The position numbers were made by a program, and so were the translations under genes. The notes below the pieces were generated by a model. It was not told where the DNA came from and made no database searches. It saw nothing but the letters and a program-made list of their open reading frames with translations. A DNA stretch of 64,000 bases from Gammaproteobacteria bacterium (GTDB taxonomy: Bacteria; Pseudomonadota; Gammaproteobacteria; SZUA-152): positions 186,001 through 250,000 of the forward strand of contig JAOUJW010000001.1 of NCBI GenBank assembly GCA_029882975.1. Reading direction: 5' to 3'. Position 1 is the stretch's first letter, and each line of letters starts with the position of its first letter. Positions 8,604-17,266 of this stretch are shown here, one piece after another.

Positions 8604-8939
8604 TTATTCCGCGACTTGATTCTTTTTTTCCACCGCGCTTTGAACCATGGATTTTAGTTCACCCTGTTGAAACAAATCCAGAGTGATATCACAACCACCA
8701 ATCAATTCACCATTAATATAGATTTGCGGAAAGGTTGGCCAATCGGCAAATCGAGGCAAATTCTCAAAAATCTCCATGTCCGCCAGGACATTAACATAAG
8801 CAAATTCTTCTCCACACGCCTTTAACGCTTCGGCGGCGCGACTGGAAAAACCGCACTGTGGTAATTGTGGAGTACCCTTCATGAATATGACAACGGGATT
8901 TTGCTCAACCTGTTGTCGAATTCGGTCTAAAACGTCCAT
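8604..8939 (-). CDS. grxD: Monothiol glutaredoxin, Grx4 family
   Basis: The 111-residue protein has the CGFS active site (QCGFSSRAAEAL), the MKGTP motif and the TFPQIYINGELIGGCD glutathione-binding segment of Grx4-type monothiol glutaredoxins. These bind a glutathione-ligated [2Fe-2S] cluster as dimers and take part in Fe-S delivery. It sits alone with its own terminator, 71 bases downstream of the amidotransferase gene. Confidence 0.95.
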   Translation of the reverse strand: MDVLDRIRQQVEQNPVVIFMKGTPQLPQCGFSSRAAEALKACGEEFAYVNVLADMEIFENLPRFADWPTFPQIYINGELIGGCDITLDLFQQGELKSMVQSAVEKKNQVAE

Positions 8940-9010
8940 TAAAATTACACCTCGTAGTTGAAACCAATCGTGTGGCCACTATTATACATCAAAATACCCT
9001 AGCAAACAAG

Positions 9011-10789
9011 TCAACAATTATCCACATTGGTCTGTAACCAATACTCCAACAAAGCCAAATGCCACAATTTGCTTCCTTGTAAGCGGGTAAAATAAGCTTC
9101 CGGCTGCTTCAGCAAGCGTTGCACCATAGCCCGATCAAATATCCCGCGATGGACGCAAGCATCTGAATTTAATATATTTTTCATAAAGTGCAGGAAGTCT
9201 CCCTGGACATATTTCAATGCCGGCATAGGAAAATATCCTTTGGGTCGGTCTATGACGGAATCGGGGATTAAACCTCGGGCGATGGTCTTTAGGGGATGTT
9301 TACCGCCGGATTTTAGTTTGATTTCCGGAGGCATGGCAGCCGCCAACTCCACCAATTCATGATCCAAAAAAGGCACCCGAGCTTCCAGGCCCCAGGCCAT
9401 GGTCATATTATCAACGCGCTTGACCGGATCATCAACGATTAAGGCTGTCACATCCATGCGCAATACCCGATCCATAAAGGTATCACCATTTTGTTGCTGT
9501 AATTGCTCACTGACCCAACGAGAGGTGACATCATCCACATGGTACTTTCCGGTCACCGTCTGCAAATACTCATCGTGGTCACGGTCAAAATAGTGTGATG
9601 CAAACCGGTGTAAATCCGACCCCGACGCCTGCTGCATTAAGGGATACCAAAAATACCCCGCAAACACTTCATCAGCCCCCTGCCCGCTTAAAACAACCTT
9701 GACGTCTTTAGAGACCTGCTCCGACAACAAATAAAAAGCCACCGCATCCTGCCCCACCATGGGTTCCGACATATTCGCTACCGCTTCCGGTAAGCGTTGC
9801 AGTACTTGCTCGTTGGGGATATGAATTTTTCGATGCTGAGTTTGAAACCGTTGCACCACTTCATCGGAGTATTCAAACTCACTGCCTTTTTCGTCACCAA
9901 TATCCTCAAAGCCAATAGAAAAAGTTCGCAAATCCTCCACTCCAGCCTCGGCCAGCATTCCCACCAACAAACTGGAGTCCAGTCCACCGGAAAGCAATAC
10001 TCCAACGGGCACATCCGCTATCACTTTGCGGCGTTCCACTGCCGTACGCAAAGCCTGGTGAATGGCATCAATCCATTCAATTTCGTGTTTGAAGTTCTGC
10101 GGACGCTGTGCGCGCAACTCCCAATAAGCTCGTAATCGGGTGTCACCATCCGCACTGACGGTCATGGTGTGTGCCGGAGGCAGTTTACGGACTCCTTGCA
10201 GAATTGTACCGGGAGCCGGCACGACAGCGTGTAACGTGAACTGATGATGCAGACTTACCGGGTCGATACGGGTGTCCACCCCGCCTGCAGCCAATAAGGA
10301 TTGAATATTGGACGCAAATGAGACGCGTTTATTATCCAAAGAATAATATAGGGGTTTAATTCCCAAACGATCCCTGGCTAAAAACAGCGTCTTCTTTTTC
10401 TGATCCCAAATCGCGAAAGCAAACATGCCGTGCAAATGTTCTACACACTGTTCACCCCATTGAGCGTAGGCCTTTAAAATAACTTCCGTATCACCGTGAG
10501 AAACGAACCGGTGGCCCTTAGCGATTAATGCCTGACGCAACTGTGGATAGTTATAGATTGCTCCATTAAACACCAAGGACAATCCCAGCGGTGTATCCAC
10601 CATAGGTTGATGGGACAACTGGGACAAATCGATAACTGACAGGCGCCGATGCCCCATTCCCACCGATTTATCCAGCCATTGACCGCCGCTGTCTGGCCCA
10701 CGCCGCAGCAAAGGCTGCATCATGGCGTCAATGGATTGCGCCGCCACTGCGTTGGCGTCAAAACGCAGTTCGCCACAAATTCCACACAT
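9011..10789 (-). CDS. Asparagine-synthase-like amidotransferase, N-acetylglutaminylglutamine (NAGGN) type
   Basis: A class II glutamine amidotransferase domain begins with the catalytic Cys2 (MCGICGE), followed by an asparagine-synthase ATP-PPase domain with SGGLDSSLLVG near residue 267. Stretches such as VDTRIDPVSLHHQF, HAVVPAPGTILQGVRKLPP and the end GSKLWHLALLEYWLQ resemble the amidotransferase that makes the osmolyte N-acetylglutaminylglutamine amide (TIGR03104-like), more than E. coli AsnB. That enzyme usually sits beside a GNAT acetyltransferase/ligase and a peptidase; neither is in this window. The upstream neighbour, 16 bases away, is a coiled-coil protein. It could alternatively make asparagine. 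The family assignment is from memory of the motifs. Confidence 0.82.
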   Translation of the reverse strand: MCGICGELRFDANAVAAQSIDAMMQPLLRRGPDSGGQWLDKSVGMGHRRLSVIDLSQLSHQPMVDTPLGLSLVFNGAIYNYPQLRQALIAKGHRFVSHGDTEVILKAYAQWGEQCVEHLHGMFAFAIWDQKKKTLFLARDRLGIKPLYYSLDNKRVSFASNIQSLLAAGGVDTRIDPVSLHHQFTLHAVVPAPGTILQGVRKLPPAHTMTVSADGDTRLRAYWELRAQRPQNFKHEIEWIDAIHQALRTAVERRKVIADVPVGVLLSGGLDSSLLVGMLAEAGVEDLRTFSIGFEDIGDEKGSEFEYSDEVVQRFQTQHRKIHIPNEQVLQRLPEAVANMSEPMVGQDAVAFYLLSEQVSKDVKVVLSGQGADEVFAGYFWYPLMQQASGSDLHRFASHYFDRDHDEYLQTVTGKYHVDDVTSRWVSEQLQQQNGDTFMDRVLRMDVTALIVDDPVKRVDNMTMAWGLEARVPFLDHELVELAAAMPPEIKLKSGGKHPLKTIARGLIPDSVIDRPKGYFPMPALKYVQGDFLHFMKNILNSDACVHRGIFDRAMVQRLLKQPEAYFTRLQGSKLWHLALLEYWLQTNVDNC

Positions 10790-10805
10790 AATTAGGCTTC
10801 CGTTG

Positions 10806-11675
10806 TTACTTATGTTTTTTAGATATGGGCTTTACATCCAGATTTATAGATGTCAATTCCACGGTTTCCGCTGTGTTACTCACTGGTACCTTTTTGGCAT
10901 TGGTCTTGGCGGTGTTTTTAGCTTTTGAGCGAGCTTTTGTAGTGCGTTTCGCCTTAGTGTTTGCTTTTGTTTTTTTCTTTGTTTGGACTTGGTCTTGAAC
11001 CTTTTTTTGATCTATTGTGTTCGCCTCGGCTAACTCGGTCTTATCCATCACCCGAGTGCTAAACGTATCCATCTCGGGAACTTGACGTTCTGCTACCGCC
11101 ACTTTAGATAAAACCTCCTGAACATCCACAGCGCTCTTTTCAGGTAAAGAGGCTCCGGAATCCTTTAACAAACGCACGCCTTTGATCAAACAGTCCTTGG
11201 ATTTTACTAATTCAACCAGCCCCACCTCCAACAAGCCGATCTCTTCCTGGCTGTTTTTGATTTTCTGCTTAAAACCATCAATATCCTGTCGCAAACGATT
11301 CATTCGGTGCTGAGCTAGGCGCTCTTTTTCAATTGCCTCCTTAATCACGGCTTTAACGTCAACCCCAAAAGATGCAATGGTTCGAATAACCATCACCAAT
11401 TCAGAATCACTCACCCTGGGAATTACGCTGATGAGTTTCATCACATCGGTAATACTGTAATGATCTTTCCCACGCCGACCGGATTCTATATTTTCGCTGA
11501 TTAACGCCTCAATGACCGGACTGGTTAGATCCGGAGCAAATATCTCCTGGCGATCCATCATTTTGAAGCCGGTATTTTTTTCAACTTGCAACGGGTCGCG
11601 CTGCGCTACCGCCAGGTCGGTATCCTCTCCCGCCACGTCGTCGCGGTTCTTAGAGTTTTTCCGAAACAAGCCCAT
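10806..11675 (-). CDS. Uncharacterised coiled-coil protein with Lys-rich tail (MGLF family, copy 1)
   Basis: I do not recognise this 289-residue protein. Residues 73-165 form a helical block (VMKLISVIPRVSD, VIRTIASFGVDVKAVI) leading into a coiled coil (RMNRLRQDIDGFKQKIKNSQ). Residues 233-262 are a Lys/Ala/Thr-rich stretch like histone-H1-type bacterial tails, suggesting nucleic-acid or polyanion binding. The helical block and the MGLF start match the protein at 43638-44108. There is no signal peptide or membrane segment. A GGGGGT ribosome site precedes the ATG. It lies 16 bases upstream of the amidotransferase gene and is probably cotranscribed. Confidence 0.8.
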   Translation of the reverse strand: MGLFRKNSKNRDDVAGEDTDLAVAQRDPLQVEKNTGFKMMDRQEIFAPDLTSPVIEALISENIESGRRGKDHYSITDVMKLISVIPRVSDSELVMVIRTIASFGVDVKAVIKEAIEKERLAQHRMNRLRQDIDGFKQKIKNSQEEIGLLEVGLVELVKSKDCLIKGVRLLKDSGASLPEKSAVDVQEVLSKVAVAERQVPEMDTFSTRVMDKTELAEANTIDQKKVQDQVQTKKKTKANTKAKRTTKARSKAKNTAKTNAKKVPVSNTAETVELTSINLDVKPISKKHK

Positions 11676-12111
11676 AATACCCCCATGACTGTTAAATAAT
11701 TCTCAATGCGTACATTCCAGTGCCTACAAACTATTGTACAACCCAAACCAAGGAAATAAGATATTGGAATAGTCGTCGAAAGACGATTTGGATCAAAACA
11801 GAAAATTCGGAATCGCACTGCCGTAGTGAAATTTTACCGTCTCCCACACAGGAAAACAAGTCGAAACCTTTAAGATAACTCATTGTTTTTAATTAATTTA
11901 TAATCCTACACGAGCGCCCCGAGCGAATCGCAAATCTGCTTTGCAGATGAACCCAGAGAGAGTTTTCAACCAAACTCGTAGTAATTGTTTGCGGTGGATT
12001 CGAACCGTGCGGAACCGGTTAATTACAACCGTTCTGTAACATACGCGGGCCGAGAAGAGCAGCGGTGTTAGCGGGATTTCTCTTTTAGCACCGTTCCAAA
12101 AATGGGTTCAT
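11676..12111. other. Non-coding interval, 436 bases
   Basis: No credible gene. It contains the promoter region of the minus-strand MGLF gene, a small perfect hairpin (ATCTGC-TTT-GCAGAT, 11934-11948) and an imperfect inverted repeat around 12014-12036 (GAACCGGTT / AACCGTTC). Bases 11995-12005 resemble a tRNA T-loop on the minus strand but lack a stem. Confidence 0.6.
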
Positions 12112-12333
12112 TTAATCCGGTTTTTGGTTTTGTTGCATCCATTTCGAATAACAATCCACTCCGCAAAAGTGAATCACATAGTCGGTCGTTTCCATGCTTT
12201 GGGCTCCTGAAACCGGGATTTCCTTCATGCAAACATCACAAGCCACTTTTTCGCTATCATTGCTGCTTGGACCGCTATCGCCGGACCCACCATTGCCGCT
12301 TGGGGTATCTCTTACGTCGCTCACATTACTCAC
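12112..12333 (-). CDS. DUF3330 small zinc-binding-type protein
   Basis: This 73-residue protein has a disordered Gly/Ser/Asp-rich N-terminus, then CDVCMKEIP and HFCGVDCYSKW, the paired Cys motifs typical of the DUF3330 family, which probably bind one zinc. The function of the family is unknown; relatives occur on chromosomes and in some resistance transposons. Here it stands alone, with more than 400 non-coding bases on each side and no transposon ends that I can see. Confidence 0.75.
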   Translation of the reverse strand: MSNVSDVRDTPSGNGGSGDSGPSSNDSEKVACDVCMKEIPVSGAQSMETTDYVIHFCGVDCYSKWMQQNQKPD

Positions 12334-12739
12334 CCACCGTTCATCGTCGCGTCGAATCCGCGACAGAGAATCAGACCCTCTTATTAAAGTTATAGTACGC
12401 TTGGAAACTTTTGTACACCATAGATTCGAGCATAGAGAGACGCCCGACTATCTGTGTATAACCGAGTGGTCCGCCGTCATCTACTCTGAAAATTCTAATC
12501 CGGCCTTTACCGGCTCGAGGTATACCCATTCGAAAACCCGCAACCGAAAATTGAGATCCGTTGCCGGGATAGAGACCTAATTAACTGCTAAAAACAGGGC
12601 TTCGTTAGGAAGGTTTTTTTCATGTAACACTCGGGTAGTCAATTCCTTACCCGTACCCATAGAGACCCCGTTTTTGGCAATACACAAGGCAGCCTAAGCC
12701 ACCTCATGTACCGCCTTGGATCTGGGCTAACGCCAAAAA
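12334..12739. other. Non-coding interval, 406 bases
   Basis: No gene is supported. The plus-strand open frames here have no ribosome site and no family resemblance. The interval holds the upstream region of the DUF3330 gene and the 3' region of the YVTN propeller gene. I see no clear terminator or operator. Confidence 0.5.
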
Positions 12740-13711
12740 TCAGGGATTGCCGTTAACCGCAACCCAAAAAGGGAAACTCTCTACTTTGTGATCTTCAACC
12801 ACTTCCAGGGTGTTGACGTCGATAACAACCACTTTATCGTCCGCGGTCACTGCGACATAGACATAACGGTTGTCCCTTGAGGCACGTACACCGTGTGGAC
12901 CAAACCCCACTTTAATTTGTTTCACCACTTGCAAGGTATCGGTATCAATCACGGCGACCACATCATCAGCGATAGCGCCGGTGAACACTAACTTACCATT
13001 GGGTATTACATCAATTCCGGCATGTCCCTGTCCCACCGTCAATTGTTTCATCATTTTCTCGGAACTCAAATCCAAAACGCCCACCTGATTGGAGGTATCC
13101 CGGATAAAGGCAAGCTTCCCATCAGCAGATAAATCCAGGTTGTGAGGCGTATCCAATCCGGGGGTAGGAATGACTTTGAGCATTTTTCGTTTCTTAACAT
13201 CAATTACCCCTAAACCGGCTCCGCCCTGTAATGTGACGTAAGCCGTTTTACCGTCATCACTGAAACGCACGTTATGCGGCATTTCTTCAGTTGCAATAGT
13301 GGCAACCACTTTTTTAGTCTTCAAATCCACCACGCTGACTGTATTCGCGGCTTCATTGCTCACAAACACCTCGCGTCCATCCGGGGAAATTTTCAAGCCT
13401 TTTGCCGCTTTTCCGGTTTTTACTTGTCCGGTTATTTTCCCGGACTTGGCGTCGAAAAGGTAAATTCCACCATCCTTAGGACTGCTCACCACCAGAGTCT
13501 TACCGTCCGGAGTGACCGAGTTATACAACATTTTTGGACCACCCTTCCAGATCTCACGGCCGGGATACTTGACCACCTGATTGGATTCACGCAAACTGAC
13601 AAATACCGGCTCGGAGTAAAAATCAGCCGCCGGAGAAACTGAAGACACAATGGCGCCCAGTGTCGCGACACAAACCAAAGCCTGTTTAATATTTTTAACC
13701 ATAAACTTCAA
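12740..13711 (-). CDS. Exported YVTN-family beta-propeller protein
   Basis: A signal peptide (ALVCVATLGAIVSSVSPAAD) precedes about seven blades of the YVTN/NHL type, each with a repeated core such as VFVSNEAANTVSVVDLKT, AYVTLQGGAGLGVIDVKK and VYVAVTADDKVVVIDVNT. It should fold as a periplasmic or surface propeller that binds a ligand or partner; there is no catalytic motif. It is the last gene of a minus-strand run with the putative anti-sigma and sigma factor genes 40 bases upstream, so it is a candidate target or sensor component of that system. Confidence 0.88.
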   Translation of the reverse strand: MKFMVKNIKQALVCVATLGAIVSSVSPAADFYSEPVFVSLRESNQVVKYPGREIWKGGPKMLYNSVTPDGKTLVVSSPKDGGIYLFDAKSGKITGQVKTGKAAKGLKISPDGREVFVSNEAANTVSVVDLKTKKVVATIATEEMPHNVRFSDDGKTAYVTLQGGAGLGVIDVKKRKMLKVIPTPGLDTPHNLDLSADGKLAFIRDTSNQVGVLDLSSEKMMKQLTVGQGHAGIDVIPNGKLVFTGAIADDVVAVIDTDTLQVVKQIKVGFGPHGVRASRDNRYVYVAVTADDKVVVIDVNTLEVVEDHKVESFPFWVAVNGNP

Positions 13712-13751
13712 TCCCCATCAACATATTGTTGTTCCCATTCAGATCCAGTAT

Positions 13752-14354
13752 TCACGCATGAAACATCGTACCTAAAAGCGCATCCACTGCATCCGAGCTA
13801 ATTGTCTCATCATACATAACCAATACAGTCAGGCCGTTTCGAGGACGAATCAGTTTCCAAGGCATACTAACTTCCCCCTGCCCCCCAATCAGAGGCACAC
13901 TAAACTCACCCTCTTTAATGAACAAATGTACTTTCGCATCCTGCGCAGCATCACCATCCGGCGTTGCACTCACACTAATATGCATAGCCCTGTCGCCACC
14001 GAGGTTACAAAACTTGGCTGAGTAAATCGGCATGGACTCAGGAAAGGAATGTAATCCTATGCGCTTAACAAATCCCTTAAATGGCAGACTAATCCCCGGC
14101 TTGTGGACTTGTTCTTTTTTTACATCTTCGAAAGCAACACTGAGCAGATCCGGTGTCACGGTAAAATATTGAATAAGTGCCACACCTATCAATATTCCCA
14201 ACATACCCGCAGCCAGAAAATGCCGGGGCACGGATCGTTCTGACTTGTATTGCTGACTGTGCCAATTCAAGCGAATCCGATGCTCCAAATCCTCGGGCAC
14301 ATGAGGACGTTCCAATTGCTCTCGCAAAGTTTCCCTATTTCTCATACGCAACAC
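13752..14354 (-). CDS. Probable anti-sigma factor (single-pass membrane protein)
   Basis: The 200-residue protein has a short charged cytoplasmic N-terminus, one membrane segment (FLAAGMLGILIGVALIQYF, about residues 46-64) and a periplasmic domain. This layout and a 20-base overlap with the ECF sigma gene suggest an anti-sigma factor, perhaps DUF3379-like. The zinc anti-sigma motif HxxxCxxC is absent, so any sigma-binding mode differs from the ZAS group. The actual start may be the ATG at 14345. The anti-sigma role is inference from position and topology. Confidence 0.65.
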   Translation of the reverse strand: MLRMRNRETLREQLERPHVPEDLEHRIRLNWHSQQYKSERSVPRHFLAAGMLGILIGVALIQYFTVTPDLLSVAFEDVKKEQVHKPGISLPFKGFVKRIGLHSFPESMPIYSAKFCNLGGDRAMHISVSATPDGDAAQDAKVHLFIKEGEFSVPLIGGQGEVSMPWKLIRPRNGLTVLVMYDETISSDAVDALLGTMFHA

Positions 14355-14907
14355 CTCGCTTAAGCTTTTTCAAACTAACCACTTTCCCTCCGGTTATCTC
14401 CGATACGGATTTCAATGTGTCGCGCGCCCGCGATAAGCGACTCATTACGGTCCCTACCGGAATATTCAGTTGGTCGCTGATTTCTTCGTAGCTGAATCCA
14501 TGCAAATGGTACAGTAAGAAAGCATCACGCAGCTTAGGCGACAAGGTCTCCAAACTGTCATAAATTTCAATCATGGTATAGGCGTCTGTCATGATGCTTT
14601 GGTCCACACCCTGATCCAATTGAATGAGCTCCTGAATGGTTTCCGAATGACGATAGCGACATCGCTGCTCGCGATAAACCGCACGTCTCAGAATGGTCAA
14701 CAACCAGGGTAAGGCCTTGTCGGGATCTTTCAAAGACCCCATGGCAGTCCAAGCTTGGAAAAAAGTCTCTTGTACCACATCTTCCGCGTTGTCACGGCTG
14801 CCAGTCATCCACAGCGCATGTTTATACAGGGCTCGGTGATATAAGCGAATCCAGTCATCAAACTGACTCTTGGACGGCTTTTGCAGCCACTTCAACAACT
14901 TATCCAT
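14335..14907 (-). CDS. ECF-type RNA polymerase sigma factor
   Basis: Sigma region 2 is visible (LYHRALYKHALWMTGSRDNA, EDVVQETFFQAW) and region 4 (LSPKLRDAFLLYHLHGFSYE followed by EISDQLNIPVGTVMSRLSRA), with no sigma 1.1 or region 3, as in extracytoplasmic-function sigma factors. The frame extends upstream to a TTG at 15024, but I prefer the ATG at 14907 (MDKLLKWLQK), where family-like sequence begins. The overlapping downstream gene is the likely anti-sigma. The regulon is unknown; the flanking propeller and thiol protein genes are candidates. Confidence 0.9.
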   Translation of the reverse strand: MDKLLKWLQKPSKSQFDDWIRLYHRALYKHALWMTGSRDNAEDVVQETFFQAWTAMGSLKDPDKALPWLLTILRRAVYREQRCRYRHSETIQELIQLDQGVDQSIMTDAYTMIEIYDSLETLSPKLRDAFLLYHLHGFSYEEISDQLNIPVGTVMSRLSRARDTLKSVSEITGGKVVSLKKLKRGVAYEK

Positions 14908-15060
14908 TTTCGCAGGTTCACTTCTGATATTATTTAATGGGTGGAGCCCAACCGTTTGCTCCTCTGTATTGTATATGTACTCTTTGGCCGGATTTTTATT
15001 CCATTGCGGAAATTTTTCTTTCAAGTAACAACAGGGGCAGACAGATAGGCACTAGAATGT

Positions 15061-15088
15061 ACCGAACACCCGGAAGCCGGTGTACGGT
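15061..15088 (-). terminator. Hairpin between the thiol-protein and sigma genes
   Basis: ACCG / CGGT outer and ACACC / GGTGT inner pairs plus a GG / CC cap form a bulged hairpin of about 11 bp around an AAG-type loop. It lies 66 bases after the thiol:disulfide gene. There is no U-tract, so it may end or process the transcript only weakly. Confidence 0.35.
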
Positions 15089-15153
15089 AACTCTGTAATT
15101 AGGAAAATACCGCTACTTTGGCGATGAGCAAGATGGCAAAGAGTAAGATTACC

Positions 15154-15798
15154 TTAGTAATTTTGACTGATTTGACTCTCGACCAATCGCTGCAAAGGTT
15201 CATACCCAAACTGCTGTAACGGTTGTCCGTTTACGAAGAAGCCAGGCGTTTTCGTCACCTGCAAGCGACGCGCATCAGCCATGTCCTGTTGTAGGCGGGT
15301 TACCATCATTGGCTTTTCCATATCAGCCTGCGCTTGTTTCAAATTCAGTCCCACCCCTCCCAGCAACATCCACAGCTTCTCAATGTGAGCCTTATGGTTC
15401 GATACCCAGATGGGTTGCGACTCGTAAACCGCTTCCAATGTTTCCCAAAACTTATTTTGCAACCGGGCGGCTTCCAATAACTTAACAACCGCATCGGAGC
15501 CTTCATGAAAGGCTGCGTATCTTAATACCAAGCGTATTTTTCCAGGATTCTTTGCCATCAACCGTTTTACAAAGGGATAAAACGCTTTACAGGTTCCGCA
15601 GGCAGGATCAAAAAATTCAACGATAGTCACTTTGGCATTATCACTTCCTAATGTCGGCGAGTGATCACGAATTAAGCCCGCTGCTTTGTGGTCAAAACCC
15701 GTGTTACGCTTTCCCGTTTCGCTGGCCACTACCAAGACAATAGCAATCGCTAAAAGCAGGCCAACCAGAATAATTGGGTTCTTAATGAGTTTGTTCAT
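15154..15798 (-). CDS. Membrane-anchored DsbA-family thiol:disulfide protein
   Basis: An N-terminal membrane anchor (IILVGLLLAIAIVLVVAS) leads to a thioredoxin-fold domain with a helical insert, as in DsbA/Thioredoxin_4 proteins. The active site is C67-GT-C70 in FFDPACGTCKAF and the cis-Pro loop is KTPGFFVNG. It should oxidise, reduce or isomerise periplasmic thiols. It lies upstream of the sigma/anti-sigma pair on the same strand, 246 bases away, so it may form a separate unit. Confidence 0.87.
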   Translation of the reverse strand: MNKLIKNPIILVGLLLAIAIVLVVASETGKRNTGFDHKAAGLIRDHSPTLGSDNAKVTIVEFFDPACGTCKAFYPFVKRLMAKNPGKIRLVLRYAAFHEGSDAVVKLLEAARLQNKFWETLEAVYESQPIWVSNHKAHIEKLWMLLGGVGLNLKQAQADMEKPMMVTRLQQDMADARRLQVTKTPGFFVNGQPLQQFGYEPLQRLVESQISQNY

Positions 15799-16054
15799 GA
15801 ATCATCCTTTTCAATCGGATTCAACCTTAAAGATATGGACCCATAGTTCATATACTGAAATGTTATAGCGAGTGACTTTTATCAATCCAGGCGCTAAAGC
15901 GCAGTTTATAACCAAAAGGCCTAAAACAAAAGCACTACCGGTGCATTATTGATCAGACGCTATAAAAACCACACAATATATGCGTGGCCTGATGCAACAT
16001 CATGGGATACAATAAACCCGGATTAGCTTTTATAATTAGTAGCCGGTCGCCACC

Positions 16055-17251
16055 ATGATTACAAAGATAATAACGATTACAAAAAAAATTGTAACAAAGC
16101 GGTACCCATTATTCCTTAGCACCTCAGTACTGTCTTTGCTCAGCGCTTGCTCATGGACAGAATCTGTCATTTCCACAAAACAGCAACTAGATCCCCAAAA
16201 AGCCTATGTCTACGGAAAATTTTCTCTGCAACGGGAACATTCCGGCAGACCTGAAAGTGTCGGCATGGCCTTACAGCTGAATTATTTGATGGATCAGAAC
16301 TTTCAGATCGCCAAATACATTGATTTCAAGGAATCCGACAACGTTTATGCCATTGAACTGCCACCGGGGAAATATACCATTGGCCGATTAGCCTATTTCA
16401 AGGAAGGCATAATCCATGAAAGCAAACCTCTACTGGACACTTTCTCCAACGCTACTATAAGCGTGGAAGCGGGAAAGGCTTACTATATTGGTGATTTTGT
16501 GGGCTGGGCCAAGAAATCGCCTCCGGTTGAATGGCAGGTGCTATATTCCTGGAAGTTTCATTCGCTCTCTGATGAGTTTATGGACACTACGGAGTTACTC
16601 ATTGCGCAAAATTCCAATTTTGGCCCAATCGCCAAACTCAATATTTTTAAGTCAATAACCACGCCATCCTTTTCCGGCATACATGAAGAACTGTTGGCGG
16701 CTGATGCGTTTTTAAAAGAAAAAATGTTTGATAAAGCTGTCGGCATATTCCGGCACTATGCCTATGAAGGCGTCCCTTACGCGCAATTCAAATACGGAAT
16801 GATGCATGCTAACGGTTGGGGCGTAAAAACTTCAATTGCCGCTTCCCAAAAGTGGTACCAAAAATCTGCAGATTTGGGCAATACCCATGCTATGCTGTTT
16901 TTAGGAAGGACCTTAATTGAACATAGCCGCAAAGCCGAATCCACCCAACAAGCGCAAGACCACCATCGCGGCCGACGTCTCATTGAGGCTGCTGCAAACA
17001 ACGGCAACCTCGAAGCAATGATGGAAAGCTGCCGGCAATCGGCGGTGGACAAACTGGAAGGCGATCCTCTGGCAAAAACCTATGCCTGGTGCCAAATCGC
17101 ATTAAAAAAGATTAAAGATACCCCCAAAGAACTGCGTAAACAGTTTCTTTACAAATCTCAATTTGCGGAAAACAAAATGGATGCGCTAACCAAGCGCAAA
17201 GCCCGTAACTTTGTGGTTATTTTCCAGAATCGTATGCATCAAGCGAACTAA
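16055..17251 (+). CDS. Sel1-repeat lipoprotein
   Basis: The signal peptide ends in a lipobox LLSAC with C32, so the protein is probably lipid-anchored. Residues 40-200 form an unassigned beta-rich domain (YVYGKFSLQR, YAIELPPGKYTIGRL), reminiscent of DUF2846-like domains. The C-terminal half carries Sel1-like repeats (AQFKYGMMHANGWGVKTSIA, AASQKWYQKSADLGNTHAM). Such proteins act as scaffolds. The Shine-Dalgarno at the chosen ATG is poor. No operon partner is present; hydantoinase B converges on its 3' end. Confidence 0.8.
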   Translation: MITKIITITKKIVTKRYPLFLSTSVLSLLSACSWTESVISTKQQLDPQKAYVYGKFSLQREHSGRPESVGMALQLNYLMDQNFQIAKYIDFKESDNVYAIELPPGKYTIGRLAYFKEGIIHESKPLLDTFSNATISVEAGKAYYIGDFVGWAKKSPPVEWQVLYSWKFHSLSDEFMDTTELLIAQNSNFGPIAKLNIFKSITTPSFSGIHEELLAADAFLKEKMFDKAVGIFRHYAYEGVPYAQFKYGMMHANGWGVKTSIAASQKWYQKSADLGNTHAMLFLGRTLIEHSRKAESTQQAQDHHRGRRLIEAAANNGNLEAMMESCRQSAVDKLEGDPLAKTYAWCQIALKKIKDTPKELRKQFLYKSQFAENKMDALTKRKARNFVVIFQNRMHQAN

Positions 17252-17266
17252 GCTTTGCCAGATACA

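Noticed and set aside
11991-12010. Minus-strand tRNA gene suggested by a GGTTCGAATCC-like T-loop
   Set aside because: The flanking bases do not form the five-pair T-stem and no acceptor, D or anticodon arms are present nearby.
12112-12333. Transposon remnant around the DUF3330 gene
   Set aside because: No terminal inverted repeats, resolvase, transposase or mercury genes are visible.
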